Shown piece by piece: positions 1 through 9,902 of a stretch of 64,000 bases of DNA; within the stretch, counting starts at the first letter, position 1, and each line of letters begins with the position of its first letter. This DNA is from Urophycis tenuis. Lineage: Eukaryota > Chordata > Actinopteri > Gadiformes > Phycidae. The position numbers and the translations under genes were made by a program. The stretch lies in assembly GCA_036785325.1 (NCBI GenBank), contig JAXIVH010000007.1, forward strand, positions 14,975,849-15,039,848, in the 5' to 3' direction. The notes under the pieces were generated by a model that did no database searches, was not told the origin of the DNA, and saw only the letters and a program-made list of their open reading frames with translations.

Positions 1-202
1 GGTTACTGAAATTGACTGAATATGGCACAGCCCCACCTAGAATATTCTTCACCAGCCGCCACTGATTGCAGATGCTGATCTATGATATGATCAGCATCAT
101 ATCATCATATCATAGATCAGCATCAATTAATAATTAGTCGACTAATCGTTTCAATAGTCGGTGACTAGTCGACTATTAAAATAGTCGTTAGTTGCAGCCC
201 TA
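1..202. mobile_element. 3' end of a nonautonomous hAT-type element (left part outside the window)
   Basis: The stretch ends at 202 in GTTGCAGCCCTA, the inverted form of the TAGGGCTGCAAC-type terminus common to fish hAT elements (the hAT at 18950-20113 in this window starts with a closely similar string). The region 128-190 is built from repeated AGTCGACTA-like motifs typical of subterminal repeats. No coding sequence is seen. The left terminus is outside the window, so the target duplication cannot be tested. Confidence 0.5.
71..124. repeat. Perfect 21-bp inverted repeat (hairpin)
   Basis: Arms 71-91 and 104-124 are exact reverse complements of 21 nt, separated by a 12-nt loop (92-103). The arms are AT-rich and contain GATC-like repeats. 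It lies inside the probable hAT remnant and may be an internal hairpin of that element. Confidence 0.9.
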
Positions 203-233
203 GTCCAGTGTCTAAAAATGTTTTTATAATCAT

Positions 234-281
234 CCATCCATCCATTATCGTAACCGCTTATCCTCTACGAGGGTCGCGGGG
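234..281 (-). mobile_element. 48-bp, extremely 5'-truncated RTE-like LINE tail with 14-bp target duplication
   Basis: The insert is a (CATC)n run followed by sequence whose reverse complement reads CGCGACCC...GGATAAGCGGT, the same 3' signature as the RTE-like LINE ending near 6680. It is flanked by the exact duplication GTTTTTATAATCAT at 220-233 and 282-295. Only the last few dozen bases of the element were copied before integration. Confidence 0.75.
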
Positions 282-394
282 GTTTTTATAATCATGTATG
301 CTAAAAACAATACAAGAACCCCAGACTTGCCAGCTGACCTGGAAACCTTGCCGGCTGCTATCTTGTGTGTTGTGGGCCGTGAACATGTGTGCAT

Positions 395-1790
395 GTGGAA
401 TCAACCAAAGACCATCAACGGTGCTGCTGTGGAGAGAGTGAGCAGCACCAAGTTCATTGGGGTGCATCTCACTGAGGACCTCTCCTGGAGCTGCAACACC
501 ACATCACTGGCCGGCAAAGCTCAGCAGCGCCTCTACTTTCTCCGCAAACTTCGGAGAGCGAGAGCACCTGCCCCCATCATGTGCTCCTTCTACCGGGGAA
601 CCACCGAGAGCATCCTGACCAGCTGCATCACTGTGTGGTACAGCGGCTGCACCGCGTCCTGTAAGAAGACCCTGCAGCGCATAGTGAGAGCAGCTGAGAA
701 GATCATCGGTGCTCCCCTCCCCTCCCTCCAGGACATCTACAATACACGCCTGTTGAATGGGTGGGGCTGGGAATGGTGGGGGGGTAGGTGGGGCTGAGAA
801 TGGGTGGGGGGTGGTGTCAGTGTCAGCATTGGGGGCGACTTCACCACCCCTCCCACTGCCTCTTCAACCTCCTGCCCTCTGGGAGGAGGATGAGGAGTCT
901 CAAGGCAAGGACCAGCAGACTGAAGGACAGCTTCATCCACCAGGCGGTCAGGATGCTGAACTCAGCACTGACCCGCTTTCTTTCTCTGCCCTCTGCCCAC
1001 ACAAACATTGGACACTGACACCAACCCCCACCCATTCTCAGCCCCACCCACCCCCCCACCATTCCCAGCCCCACCCATTCAACCCCGGACACCTGCACAC
1101 AACCTCTCTCCCCCTGGACTTTAACCACCACCACACACCCCCCACCACCCCCTACCACCATGCACAGCCCCACCACCCCCCTCCACCATGCACAGCCACT
1201 TTACACTTTACACGTGAACACTGTCCATACTGTTTATAAATCTGTTACATAACTGTTCATACTGTTTTTACTTTTTATACACTTTTTATACACTGTTACA
1301 ACTGTTTATAATTTTATACACTGTAACAACTGTTTATACACTGTTCATACTTTATACTTTTCTGTTCTGTTTATACTTTATAATATACTATACTTTATTA
1401 TGTCCATACTGTTTATACACTGCCTATGTCCATACTGTTTATACTCTGCTTATTCTTTATACCATTCTTTATGTCCATAATGTTTATACTTTATACTTTA
1501 TACGATACTTTGTCCATACTGTTTATTTATTACTGTTTATTACCCTCCATACTGCACCTCTTACTGTTTACACTGTCTACACTGTCCACAACAATTGCAC
1601 GTATTCGCGACCACCATTTTATTTAGATTTTAGTACTTATATTTTTATATATTTATATTTAAATTTGCATACTTGTCTAGCACCGGGGATCGAGGGAAAC
1701 GGCATTTCGGTTTTTGTGCATGTCCTGTACATTCATGAAAACTGACAATAAAGTACTTGACTTGACTTGATGATTTATTTGTAGAAATTT
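395..1790 (+). mobile_element. Rex1/L2-like LINE, 5'-truncated, degraded
   Basis: From about 407 to 755 the + strand encodes the part of a CR1/L2/Rex-type reverse transcriptase downstream of the catalytic box (motifs NGAAVERV, FIGVHL, LYFLRKLR, ESILTSCITVWY, ALQRIV-like). After a break at 750-825 the frame resumes near 850-975 with the conserved LLPSGRR and the last residues of the protein. Then come a CCACCATGCACAGCC-type 3' UTR minisatellite (1120-1200), an AT-rich region and the 3' end: CGAGGGAAACGGCATTTCGG, a GACAATAAAG signal near 1747 and a CTTGA repeat tail. The RT core and endonuclease are absent because of 5' truncation. Pseudogene; family placement by motif only. Confidence 0.8.
750..1087. 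repeat. 75-bp inverted repeat flanking the last RT segment of the Rex-like LINE
   Basis: Bases about 750-825 (TTGAATGGGTGGGGCTGGGA and onward) are the near-exact reverse complement of about 1010-1087 in the element's own 3' UTR. The left arm replaces roughly a dozen codons of the reverse transcriptase C-terminus, which stays recognisable on both sides. See the finding on template switching. Confidence 0.85.
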
Positions 1791-1796
1791 TAATAC

Positions 1797-2046
1797 AAGA
1801 TTTAAGATTCAAGATTCAAGTAAACTTTATTGTCAGTTTTCATGAATGTACAGGCCATACACAAGAACCGAAATGCCGTTTCCCTCAATCCCTGGTGCAA
1901 GACAACATGCAATATAAATATAAATATATAAAAATATAGGTATCAAAAAAATCTAAATAAAAATAAGAATAAAAATAAAAATGCTATGGTGGTCGCGAGT
2001 ACCGGTATGTGCAATATTTAAAGTTCAATTTAAAGTTCAATAGTCC
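1797..2046 (-). mobile_element. 3' end of a second Rex-like LINE, opposite orientation
   Basis: The reverse complement contains the same terminal block as the preceding element: a GACAATAAAG signal, the ATTTCGGTTCTTG block, the ACCAGGGATTGAGGG block and a TCGCGACCACCATAGC box, ending in a (TTGAATC)n tail at about 1800-1820. Only about 250 bp of 3' UTR is present. The two tails face each other across about 20 bp. Confidence 0.8.
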
Positions 2047-2480
2047 TCACAGATAAGAAGTGAGAAGATTACGTGACAAACAGTCAAATGGTGAGGATAC
2101 ACAATGCCGCCCCCCACCCCCCTCCCCTTCCCAAATCAAACAGACAACTAAAGCAATTTGATACACAGACAGAAAGAAAACTAAAAGCAGACAAAAACAC
2201 AACTGGCTGTTAAATGCTTGCAGTGGCAGATAATGTTGTAGAAAAATGCTCATTCACACTATCCCATCTTCTCTGACCATACAACTCTCTCACTCACATC
2301 CGCTCAAATAGACATAGACACAAACACACACACATCTACTTGCATTAAGTGGGCTGTTGTATCATGTAAAGACCTTAAATAAGGAAACAAAAACATACAT
2401 AATAATAAAAAACAATATATATACAACAATAATAATAATAAATAAATAAATAAAAAATAAGTAGAGCTGCATGCTGCTAA
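2047..2480. other. Unassigned AT-rich stretch
   Basis: I see no coding sequence or recognised repeat here apart from a C-rich tract near 2105 and simple AAT/AAAT runs at 2395-2460, which abut the L1 fragment. Confidence 0.4.
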
Positions 2481-2940
2481 TATGTGCTATCGGTAAGGGT
2501 AGTTGAAACAGGACATTGGTGCGTTGTAGGGGCGAATTAATCAATGGTGGCGGTATCTAATTGAAGAGACCTAACATGATCTAAGAAGGGTTCCCAGACC
2601 TTACAGAACTTAGTAGAGGTACCACGCAAAGAGTATTTAATTTTTTCCAGTGTCATAAAATGAAGGGCATCCCTAATCCATTGAGAGTGGGAGGGGGGGT
2701 GGGAGTTCTTCCAGTGTAGCAATATAACGTGCCTCGCTAGAAGTAGTTCACAGAAGTAGGATGGTAGTGAATGGCCAAAAGGTAGGACACCAAACAAGGC
2801 CACTAATGGTGAGGGACAGATGTTGGTAGAAGTAATGGCTGATAGTGTCAAAAAAACCCTTCCAGAACGGCGCAAGGGCAGGACAAGCCCAGAACATGTT
2901 AGTCGATGGGCCGAGCTTCGATATTGTGAATTTCGTAAAT
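2480..2940 (-). mobile_element. L1/Tx1-type LINE, C-terminal fragment
   Basis: On the minus strand, frames around 2537-2875 and 2748-2940 encode the extreme C-terminus of an L1/Tx1-clade ORF2: MFWACPAL followed by an FW aromatic motif, then the LLARHVILLHWK block and LEKIKYSLRG. The two parts lie in different frames, so at least one frameshift has occurred. Nothing of the RT core is present. It resembles the antisense L1 at 12912-15350 but covers the adjacent 3' part. Dead fragment. Confidence 0.75.
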
Positions 2941-3356
2941 TCCGATCGGGTGTGTAAGATTTTTTTTACTGATGACATTTTAAAAAATCACCTAAGCACT
3001 ACAGACATTGTTTCCAACTTTGTTTCGCACATGAGACGTAAAAACCATTCACAATGCTCACATTTTTAAACTGGCAAATTCACAAGACTGCTACAGAAAT
3101 CCGCTGCGTTCCCTTGACAACAGGAAGTAAACAACGAGGGGTGACGCTTGTGTGCCGCTCTCTTGAATGAATGAATGAATGCATTTTTGCCATAAACTTC
3201 TAAAATTGACTGTTTGTAATACTTTCGTGTAGACGAATTTGCAACAGCGCTACCATAGGATAACGGACTGTAGTCTTGCTGATGTGGAACACCTTTCTGC
3301 TGCAGATTATGGACTTCCAACTTCAGAGGTATCGATAGACAGATGTTGGTAGCATT
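2941..3356. other. Unassigned sequence
   Basis: No convincing coding sequence is seen. The short open frames here are antisense or unrelated to known motifs. The only local feature is a (GAAT)n-like run near 3166-3182. Confidence 0.4.
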
Positions 3357-3725
3357 TTGTCTAATTTTGTCTACACAGATGACACTATCTACAGACACGT
3401 GTGTATGCTAGTAGTAATACTGAAAATGAAGTGCTGCATGCATGTAGCTCCAACTGCAAATAGCCCTGTAACTCCTTTTTCCCAGACAAGTTGGGCAAAA
3501 TTTGTACAATGTGCACATTCATGGGTGAACCTGCAAACCACGCAGAGTATAATTGCTGAAAATGCCATAGTGGCATATAAGCTGAACTTGGATAACATCC
3601 AAGATGTGCCAGCTAATGTTGGATACCACCAAGAGTGCTACATGCTCTTCACCAACAAAGAGCATATTGCAAGAGCACTCAAGAGGAGAGAAAAGGCAGC
3701 TCAAGATAGTGAAGGTTTGTATTAA
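3357..3725 (+). CDS. Possible exon with a Cys/His-rich, zinc-binding-like domain (hypothetical)
   Basis: A 122-codon open frame. I do not recognise the gene. Visible features are a CC pair near residue 26, a PFSQTSWAKF block, then GYHQECYMLFTNKEH, a spacing of Cys and His that recalls N-terminal zinc-binding domains in many multi-copy fish proteins of unknown function. The C-terminus is basic (ALKRREK). A good splice donor (GAAG|GTTTGT) lies at the end of the frame near 3715, so the annotated stop may really be intronic and this may be one exon of a larger gene. An RTE LINE has inserted 30 bp further on and would now disrupt any downstream intron. No upstream or downstream exon is identified, so both start and product are uncertain. 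Confidence 0.35.
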   Translation: MSNFVYTDDTIYRHVCMLVVILKMKCCMHVAPTANSPVTPFSQTSWAKFVQCAHSWVNLQTTQSIIAENAIVAYKLNLDNIQDVPANVGYHQECYMLFTNKEHIARALKRREKAAQDSEGLY

Positions 3726-4240
3726 TATATTCTAATTCTCTATGAGGATCTGGTTTCTGGGTGTGGAGGGCCTGTCGTGGATGACACGGCTCTTCAACAT
3801 CGCGTGAAGGTCGGCCGATAGCCGAACCTCAGATTGAGGAGGAACAATGCGGATTCCGTTCTGGTCGTGGAACAACGGACCAGCTCTTCACTCTTGCAAG
3901 AATCCTGGAGGGGGCCTGGGAGTATGCCCATCCGGTCTACATGTGTTTTGTAGATCTGGAGAAGGCGTATGACCGGGTTCCCCGGGAGATATTGTGGGAG
4001 GTGCTACGGGAGTATGGAGTGAGGAGGGCACTTCTCAGGGCCATCCAATCTCTGTACACCCAAAGCGAGAGTTGTGTCCGGGTTCTCGGCAGTAAGTCGG
4101 ACTCGTTTCTGGTGGGGGTTGGCCTCCGCCAGGGCTGCGCTTTGTCACCAATCTTGTTTGTGGTTTTCATGGACAGGATATCGAGGCGTAGTCAGGGGGA
4201 GGAGAGGTTGCAGGTCGGTGGGCTAGGGATCTCATCGCTG

Positions 4241-5871
4241 TAGGGCTGGGTATCGAATTTCGATCCGGTTATGGCACCGACCGAAATGCTCCGATCCTAT
4301 CGAATATCAAAACATTAATACTTTTCCGGTGCTGCATTTCGATACCCAATGAAATTCATCACAGCCTTCTTTTCAACTGTCTCTGGGTAAATGCGACGTC
4401 TGTGAGCCAATAATCACGTAATATTAGTAGCTCAGAATCTTAAGTCGCTAGTGATTGGCTGTCAGATATTCGGGGCGCGCAGTAACGTTTGTTTACTTGA
4501 CCGTCGCTATGACAACACAACTATCGTATCGTCTTAACGTTGTATTTTCCGATAACATAATGCCTAACCCTACGCTCACACTGACGAGCGACCAAGCGTT
4601 TTTGTGCTCGGCGATTTTCGCCTGGTGGGCGTTCCGGGGGAGTGTCTGTAGCGATAGTATTGAAACCTGTATCAGATCTAAAACAATTTATAATATTGAG
4701 CCATTGATAATATCCAGCCATACTCATGACGTTTTCTGGTTTAAAAGGTCCAAAGTGTGGCTTCACTTCGCTCAGATGGACACCAATAGAGCCAGATGTT
4801 CTATTTGTCAAAAGATCGTGCTGGCGAAAGACGGCAACACGTCTAATTTGGCAAAACAACTTCTAATGCACAAAATTAATCTCCGGTCGGATAGCTGCTC
4901 CGTTTTTGACTGTCTGTCAGACTAGTGCGGACTAGTCAGACTGATGCGTTACGAACTGATGAAGCCGCTTGGATAAGAGGCGAAACGTCTTCACAGACAA
5001 ATCTAAGTCCAGTTGCATTCGATGTAATTGTTGGCCGGATTGCTCCGTTTTTGATTGTATGGCTAAGAAGGACGACGGGACCTCAGTCACCAGACCGACT
5101 CCTTCCACATCGGCTAGTGATTCAGCTGGGAGTTTTGCCAACAACATTACAGCCTAGGTCTATTACCTGTCGATTACCTTCTGCGTTGTTTTACAGGCAG
5201 CTGCTAGGTTACAGTGGCGGCTGGCCCATAGAGGGCGCTAGGGCACCGCCCCCCCTTGACCCACATTATTTATATACATTTATTTATTTACTTATTTATA
5301 AATAAATAAGTAAATAAAAAAATAAAACTAATAATAATAAATTATACAAATTGTTAATATGTGTGTGTTTGAAATATGACTGTACCCAGTAATATGTGTA
5401 AAATATGATAGAAAATCATCTGTGCAAGATGTATGCTTTTCCTACACGTCCCGTGTCCCATGCTTCAACAGCTCTGGGGCAATGGAGAAATCGCCAACAG
5501 GAGACGGGTCTGTGTAACTTTTTAGCCAATTACTAATTTAAGATGTGAAAGCATGACATAAAATTTGGCCAATCAGCGTCCTCAAATCCAAGCCGATATG
5601 GGCGATTACTTTATCGCCCCAAGCGAGCGAATGCAGGGGCGAGTCAGGGCGAGTCTGTACTTACACACACACATACATACATACACAACCACTAACCTGC
5701 CTTTTGGTCCGGTTTGTAAAAATGAATTCTATAATTCTTAATGTATTTTTGTTGAGGAAATTGATTTTTAAAACATCAGGTATCAAAAAAAGTATCGTAT
5801 CGAACCGGTATCGAAACCAAGGTATCGAAATTAGCACCGTATCGAAAAATTTTGAACGATACCCAGCCCTA
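4241..5871. mobile_element. hAT DNA transposon remnant inserted in the RTE LINE
   Basis: The termini are TAGGGCTGGGTATCGAA and, inverted, TAGGGCTGGGTATCGTT. They are flanked by the exact 8-bp duplication CATCGCTG at 4233-4240 and 5872-5879, the length expected of hAT. Subterminal regions are rich in GTATCGAAA motifs. Removing the insert and one duplication restores the RTE reading frame exactly across ISSLLFADD. Only an N-terminal BED-finger piece of transposase survives. A GGCGGCTGGCC-type motif at 5212 may mark a further nested element, but I cannot find its other end. Confidence 0.9.
4716..4895 (+). pseudogene. hAT transposase remnant: BED zinc finger
   Basis: In the + frame starting near 4455, residues 88-143 read SKVWLHF..., RCSICQKIV and NTSNLAKQLLMHK, the pattern of a BED-type zinc finger (aromatic-x-F, CxxC, then the NTSNL-K-L-H helix) that binds DNA at the N-terminus of many hAT transposases. 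The conserved final His and the catalytic domain are not found in the remaining 1 kb, so this is an internally deleted, nonautonomous copy. The ATG at 4455 is not a reliable start. Confidence 0.7.
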
Positions 5872-6714
5872 CATCGCTGCTTTTTGCAGATGATGTGGTC
5901 CTGATGGCATCATCGGCCTGTGACCTTCAGCACTCACTGGATCAGTTCGCAGCCGAGTGTGAAGCGGTTGGAATGAGGATCAGCACCTCTAAATCTGAGG
6001 CCATGGCTCTCAGCAGGAAACCGGTGGATTGCCTACTCCGGGTAGGGAATGAGTCCTTACCCCAAGTGAAGGAGTTCAAGTACCTTGGGGTCTTGTTCAT
6101 GAGTGAGGGGAGGATGGAGCAGGAGATGGGCCGGAGAATCGGAGCAGCGAGGGCGGTTTAGCATTTGCTCTACCGCACCGTTGTGACGAAGAGGGAGCTG
6201 AGCCAGAAGGCGAAGCTCTCGATCTTCCGGTCTATCTTTGTTCCTACTCTCACCTATGGTCATGAAGGTTGGGTCATGACCGAAAGAACGAGATCGCGGG
6301 TACAAGCGGCCGAAATGGGTTTTCTCAGGAGGGTGGCGGGCGTCTCCCTTAGAGATAGGGTGAGGAGCTCAGTCATCCGGGAGAGACTCGGAGTAGAGCC
6401 GCTGCTCCTTTGCGTGGAAAGGAGCCAGTTGAGGTGGTTCGGGCATCTGATAAGGATGCCCCCCGGGCGCTTCCCTATGGAGGTGTTCCGGGCACAACCA
6501 GCTGGGAGGAGACCACGGGGAAGACCCAGGACGAGGTGGAGAGATTATATCTCCACACTGGCCTGGGAACGCCTCGGGATCCCCCAGTCAGAGCTGGCTG
6601 ATGTGGCCCGGGAAAGGGAACAGTGGGGTTCCTTGCTCGAGCTGTTGCCCCCGCGACCCGACCCCGGATAAGCGGTAGAAGATGAGTGATGAGAGTGAGT
6701 GAGATCTGGTTTCT

Positions 6715-7628
6715 ACAAGTAGAACTAGAAATCAATGATGAACTGCCAGTCATGAAATGTATGTATACCCCTGTGGTCAGCACCCTGGCAAGAGTGTAGC
6801 ATATGTGTAAAATATTGTAGGTTTTTTTGTGCCTGCGCATTGTTATAAGTGTCCCAATGTGTTTCCTGGACTAAAGCAAGATAAACAGCATCTACCATCT
6901 GTTTTTACCTTCATTGAGAGACATAGTATGAAATAGAGTACTCCCCAAAAGGGTAAGGTATACAGTATGTGAGCGCTCTAGAATCTTTGGTGATAACTGA
7001 GAAAGAGATGAAACTCTCACTTGCACAGTACACACTATGTACATAGAGTACATAGCAAAGTTCTTAAAAGAGAGAGAAACTACATGCTTCTACACCACTA
7101 CTGTTCAAGTGTGTATTGGTGCGTTATGCATCTGATTCATAATTTCAAGCAGCACTTCCCTGTCACATCAGCAGCATACTACTGCTGAGAGGGATTTTCA
7201 TTTTTTACCACAATAACATGCAATATGTACCACAAGTAGTGGGGAGTATGCATTCACATTGCAGACAGCATGTACTGTATATTGATACAAGGGTGCAATG
7301 TTACAAGCCATATTATGAATATACAGTGGACAACACAGGGAAGGCACACAAAAAGCAGTGCAATTTGTAGGATTAGTTCATAGCAGATTCAGGAATAGAA
7401 ACAGTGTGTACCAGCATGAAAGTGTGAAGTGCTAGTGAATCTGTGTGACAGAATCAGCTGCCCTTAGGTTATCTGGGTGTGAGGTGCTGCAGTAACAGGT
7501 GGGTTCAGACGGGGAAGGAAAATGGAGTTCAGGGAGAATAGGAGAGGCAATGTATTCATGAGGCAGCTAGATTCAGTTATTCAGTCTGAAATGTTCTGCA
7601 ACTGAGGCTGTGAAGCTCTTTCACTGAT
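6715..7628. other. Unassigned sequence between the RTE LINE and the solo LTR
   Basis: I see no coding sequence, tandem repeat or recognised transposon terminus. This may be old single-copy sequence, and it is directly continuous with 3726-3746 before the RTE insertion. Confidence 0.4.
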
Positions 7629-8408
7629 TGTTACACGCCCTCTGATGGTCGGAGGAACCCGGTGTAACATATGACAATGAGAGAGTGCAAGAAGGAGACG
7701 ATGGTACCAACAAATGCGATAAACTCAATTTATTAAACAAAACAAACATGCACCGGACACAGGGCGGAGACAACACATACCCAACCCCCTGAGCTACGCG
7801 GCAATCACTAAAGAAAAACCCCAAAACAACTAAAACTAACTCCAAAATCAAAACAACCCCAGAACTAACCCCCCTAAACTAAACCCCTTTACAGACACCT
7901 CAGTGCCCACAAAAATACATGGAGTAGTGTCGCCGCTCTAACTGATGGACTAATACAGGAGGTTATCTACGTGTGGTGAGGGACACAGATGTATACCTGC
8001 AGGTATCTAACTAAAGTCCCTACCTTTCCAACCCTGCGCCGGATACATCTAAAAAGATGACAAAAAGACAAAAGTTAACAAAAAGGCTGGTAAACAAAGA
8101 CAAAGAAATGTGAAAAAAAAACTACATAACAAAGTACAACTCAGGAAAACAGCAAACAAAACAGAACGTCCTGAGACCTGCCACCTCTCTCCCTGAAACA
8201 AACAAACTCATATATATATATGGTGGGTGGCTGTGAGCTGATTGGATGGAATGCTGGATTGGCTGATTTACCCCAGCTGTGGGTAATGCAGCCAATCAGT
8301 ACAGCCAGGAACAGATCTACTGAGAGGAAAAAAAACAGATAAGCCACAGACAAACTGAAAAACATAACAAAACAGGTCTGTTCATAAATGAACTCACCAC
8401 CCGTAACA
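7629..8408 (-). mobile_element. Solo LTR (780 bp)
   Basis: The block begins TGTTACACG and ends CCGTAACA, and is flanked by the exact 5-bp duplication CTGAT at 7624-7628 and 8409-8413. TG...CA ends with a 5-bp duplication and no internal coding sequence fit a solo LTR left by LTR-LTR recombination. On the minus strand a TATATATATATG-type TATA box near 8210-8221 lies upstream of an AATAAA at 7729-7734, so the LTR probably reads on the minus strand. Confidence 0.8.
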
Positions 8409-8413
8409 CTGAT

Positions 8414-9121
8414 GCAAGGGGGCAGAAGAGGCCATGGGAGGGGTCCTGCACAATACTGATGGCATTGCAAATGGCCTGAGTAGTGCAAGCAGCAGAGATG
8501 CTCTTCGTTGACAGTTCCCTCTCTACAGTCAGCATGTGGTCAAGGGGATCTCAATGGTGAAGGCTGACAGGGTGGGTGTTGGGGAAGTGAGCCTGAAGTC
8601 ACCATCACTTCTTGGGTCTTGATGTCATTCCCATGTACTGTATGTGTTGTCTAGATACAGAAAAGGTTGAAGTAAGATAAAGACTGAAATTAGATAATGA
8701 CCAGGTTGCCAGACAGACATTACACAGAGTTATGCCTGTGAGAACATCACATTAGAGTACACTTTTGCATCTTCACATTTGAACAGAGAAGTGCTTGCCA
8801 CTGTTCATACATTTGGACAGAGAAGTTTGGAATTTAACAGGGGAAAGATGCACAGATTCAACATAAGATTATAGTAAAATAAATACTAGCTAGTTGTTGA
8901 TCAAATAATACACACCAAATCCTAGTGTAAAGACAACATATCTCTTGTTGTAACAGAACATTCTTACTGATTTTGGATATCTTGTTCATTTGGATTTACA
9001 GACTGAATACATTTTTTAATATTCAATAGCAAGACATTACATGGATTCTTTTCAACCAAAACAGTGTGTTGTTAAGAAGCTTAAACAAATCCATCTTTAA
9101 CAAGAAATGCACTCAGAGAGA
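8414..9121. other. Unassigned sequence
   Basis: Nothing recognisable is seen: no ORF with domain motifs, no tandem repeat, no terminus. Confidence 0.4.
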
Positions 9122-9362
9122 TGCTACACCCGCGCCACATGCTTTATAGTGGGATGCCCTATGACCTTTGACCGATTTGGAAGAAAATCAACAGTGAAGG
9201 TCCTGACCCTAAACCCAACCAACCTACCAAGTTTGGTCCAAATCGAATTAAATCTCTTTGACTTATTGCTGTGACAGACAGACAGATAGACAGAAACAAA
9301 CAAACAAACAAACGGGCGAAAACAATACCCCCGCCCACTATCGCATAGCACGGGTGTAACAA
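9122..9362. repeat. Short MITE-like interspersed repeat with (GTTT)n/(GTCT)n core
   Basis: The ends TGCTACACCCGCG and, inverted, TGTTACACCCGTG form imperfect terminal inverted repeats. The middle carries GACAGACAGATAGACAGA and an (AAAC)n run flanked by GGGCGAAAACAATACCCCCG. This arrangement is familiar from repeats scattered in fish genomes. No transposase is present, and the open frames on the minus strand are not protein-like. Confidence 0.5.
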
Positions 9363-9902
9363 ATACATTCTTCTACCACTATCTCATACCTGTCCTCCCA
9401 TTACATTTGGTAGGGAAATCCCAACTGGAAGATGTTGTTGAACCACTGCCAGTCAGAGATGAGAGTGTATCCAAGGTTTGGATTCTGCGCTCTGCATCAA
9501 CAGACAAGTATATGACTTGCTGTCTTTATATGCTACAAACATAACAAGCAATATTCACATGTCGAAGTGTCAATGTAAAACAAATCTCACCTGGTCTAAC
9601 GGAGATACACGCACTCGTTTCTCCCTTCCTCCAACTGGATGTTTACTTCCTGGCTTTGGAGTGACGCCAGTTAAACGAATAACGTGATTGGTTAACTCAA
9701 TTCAACAACGTCACAACACAAGCTTTGATTGGAGCTCAACCAAAGCTCAACCCACCACAATTTTGTGATCGTCTCTCGAAATTATCTCTAAATTATATGT
9801 AAATGTGCAACAATTCACAGTGGAAACAATCAGTAAAGTGTTCATGAATTATTTAAACAGTCGATTTTAAAATATGAGCTACACTGCCGCGCGAGTTTTC
9901 TC
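9363..9902. other. Unassigned sequence upstream of the L2 copy
   Basis: No protein-like frame or repeat is recognised. The L2 element begins abruptly at about 9903, as expected for a 5'-truncated LINE. Confidence 0.4.

Larger units (their letters stand above)
3759..6702 (+). mobile_element. RTE-like LINE, 5'-truncated, split by a hAT element
   Basis: Exact 12-bp target duplications GATCTGGTTTCT lie at 3747-3758 and 6703-6714, fixing both ends. The translated product covers RT from the CGFRSGRGTTDQ motif through YDRVPREI and GLRQGCALSP (up to 4240). After the hAT insertion it continues with FADDVV (from about 5883), FKYLGVLF, the YGHEGWV block, LRWFGHLIRMP and GRPRTRWRDYI, which mark the C-terminus of RTE-type elements. 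The 3' end is CGACCC-rich, then GGATAAGCGGTAGAAGATG and a GAGTGA repeat. One in-frame stop occurs near 6159 (GCGGTTTAG). Endonuclease and the RT N-terminus are missing through truncation. The clade assignment (RTE rather than a relative) is by C-terminal motif only. Confidence 0.85.

Noticed and set aside
9122..9362. Small protein-coding gene on the minus strand (about 75 codons)
   Set aside because: The frame crosses (GTTT)n and (GTCT)n simple repeats and MITE-like termini; it is a repeat.
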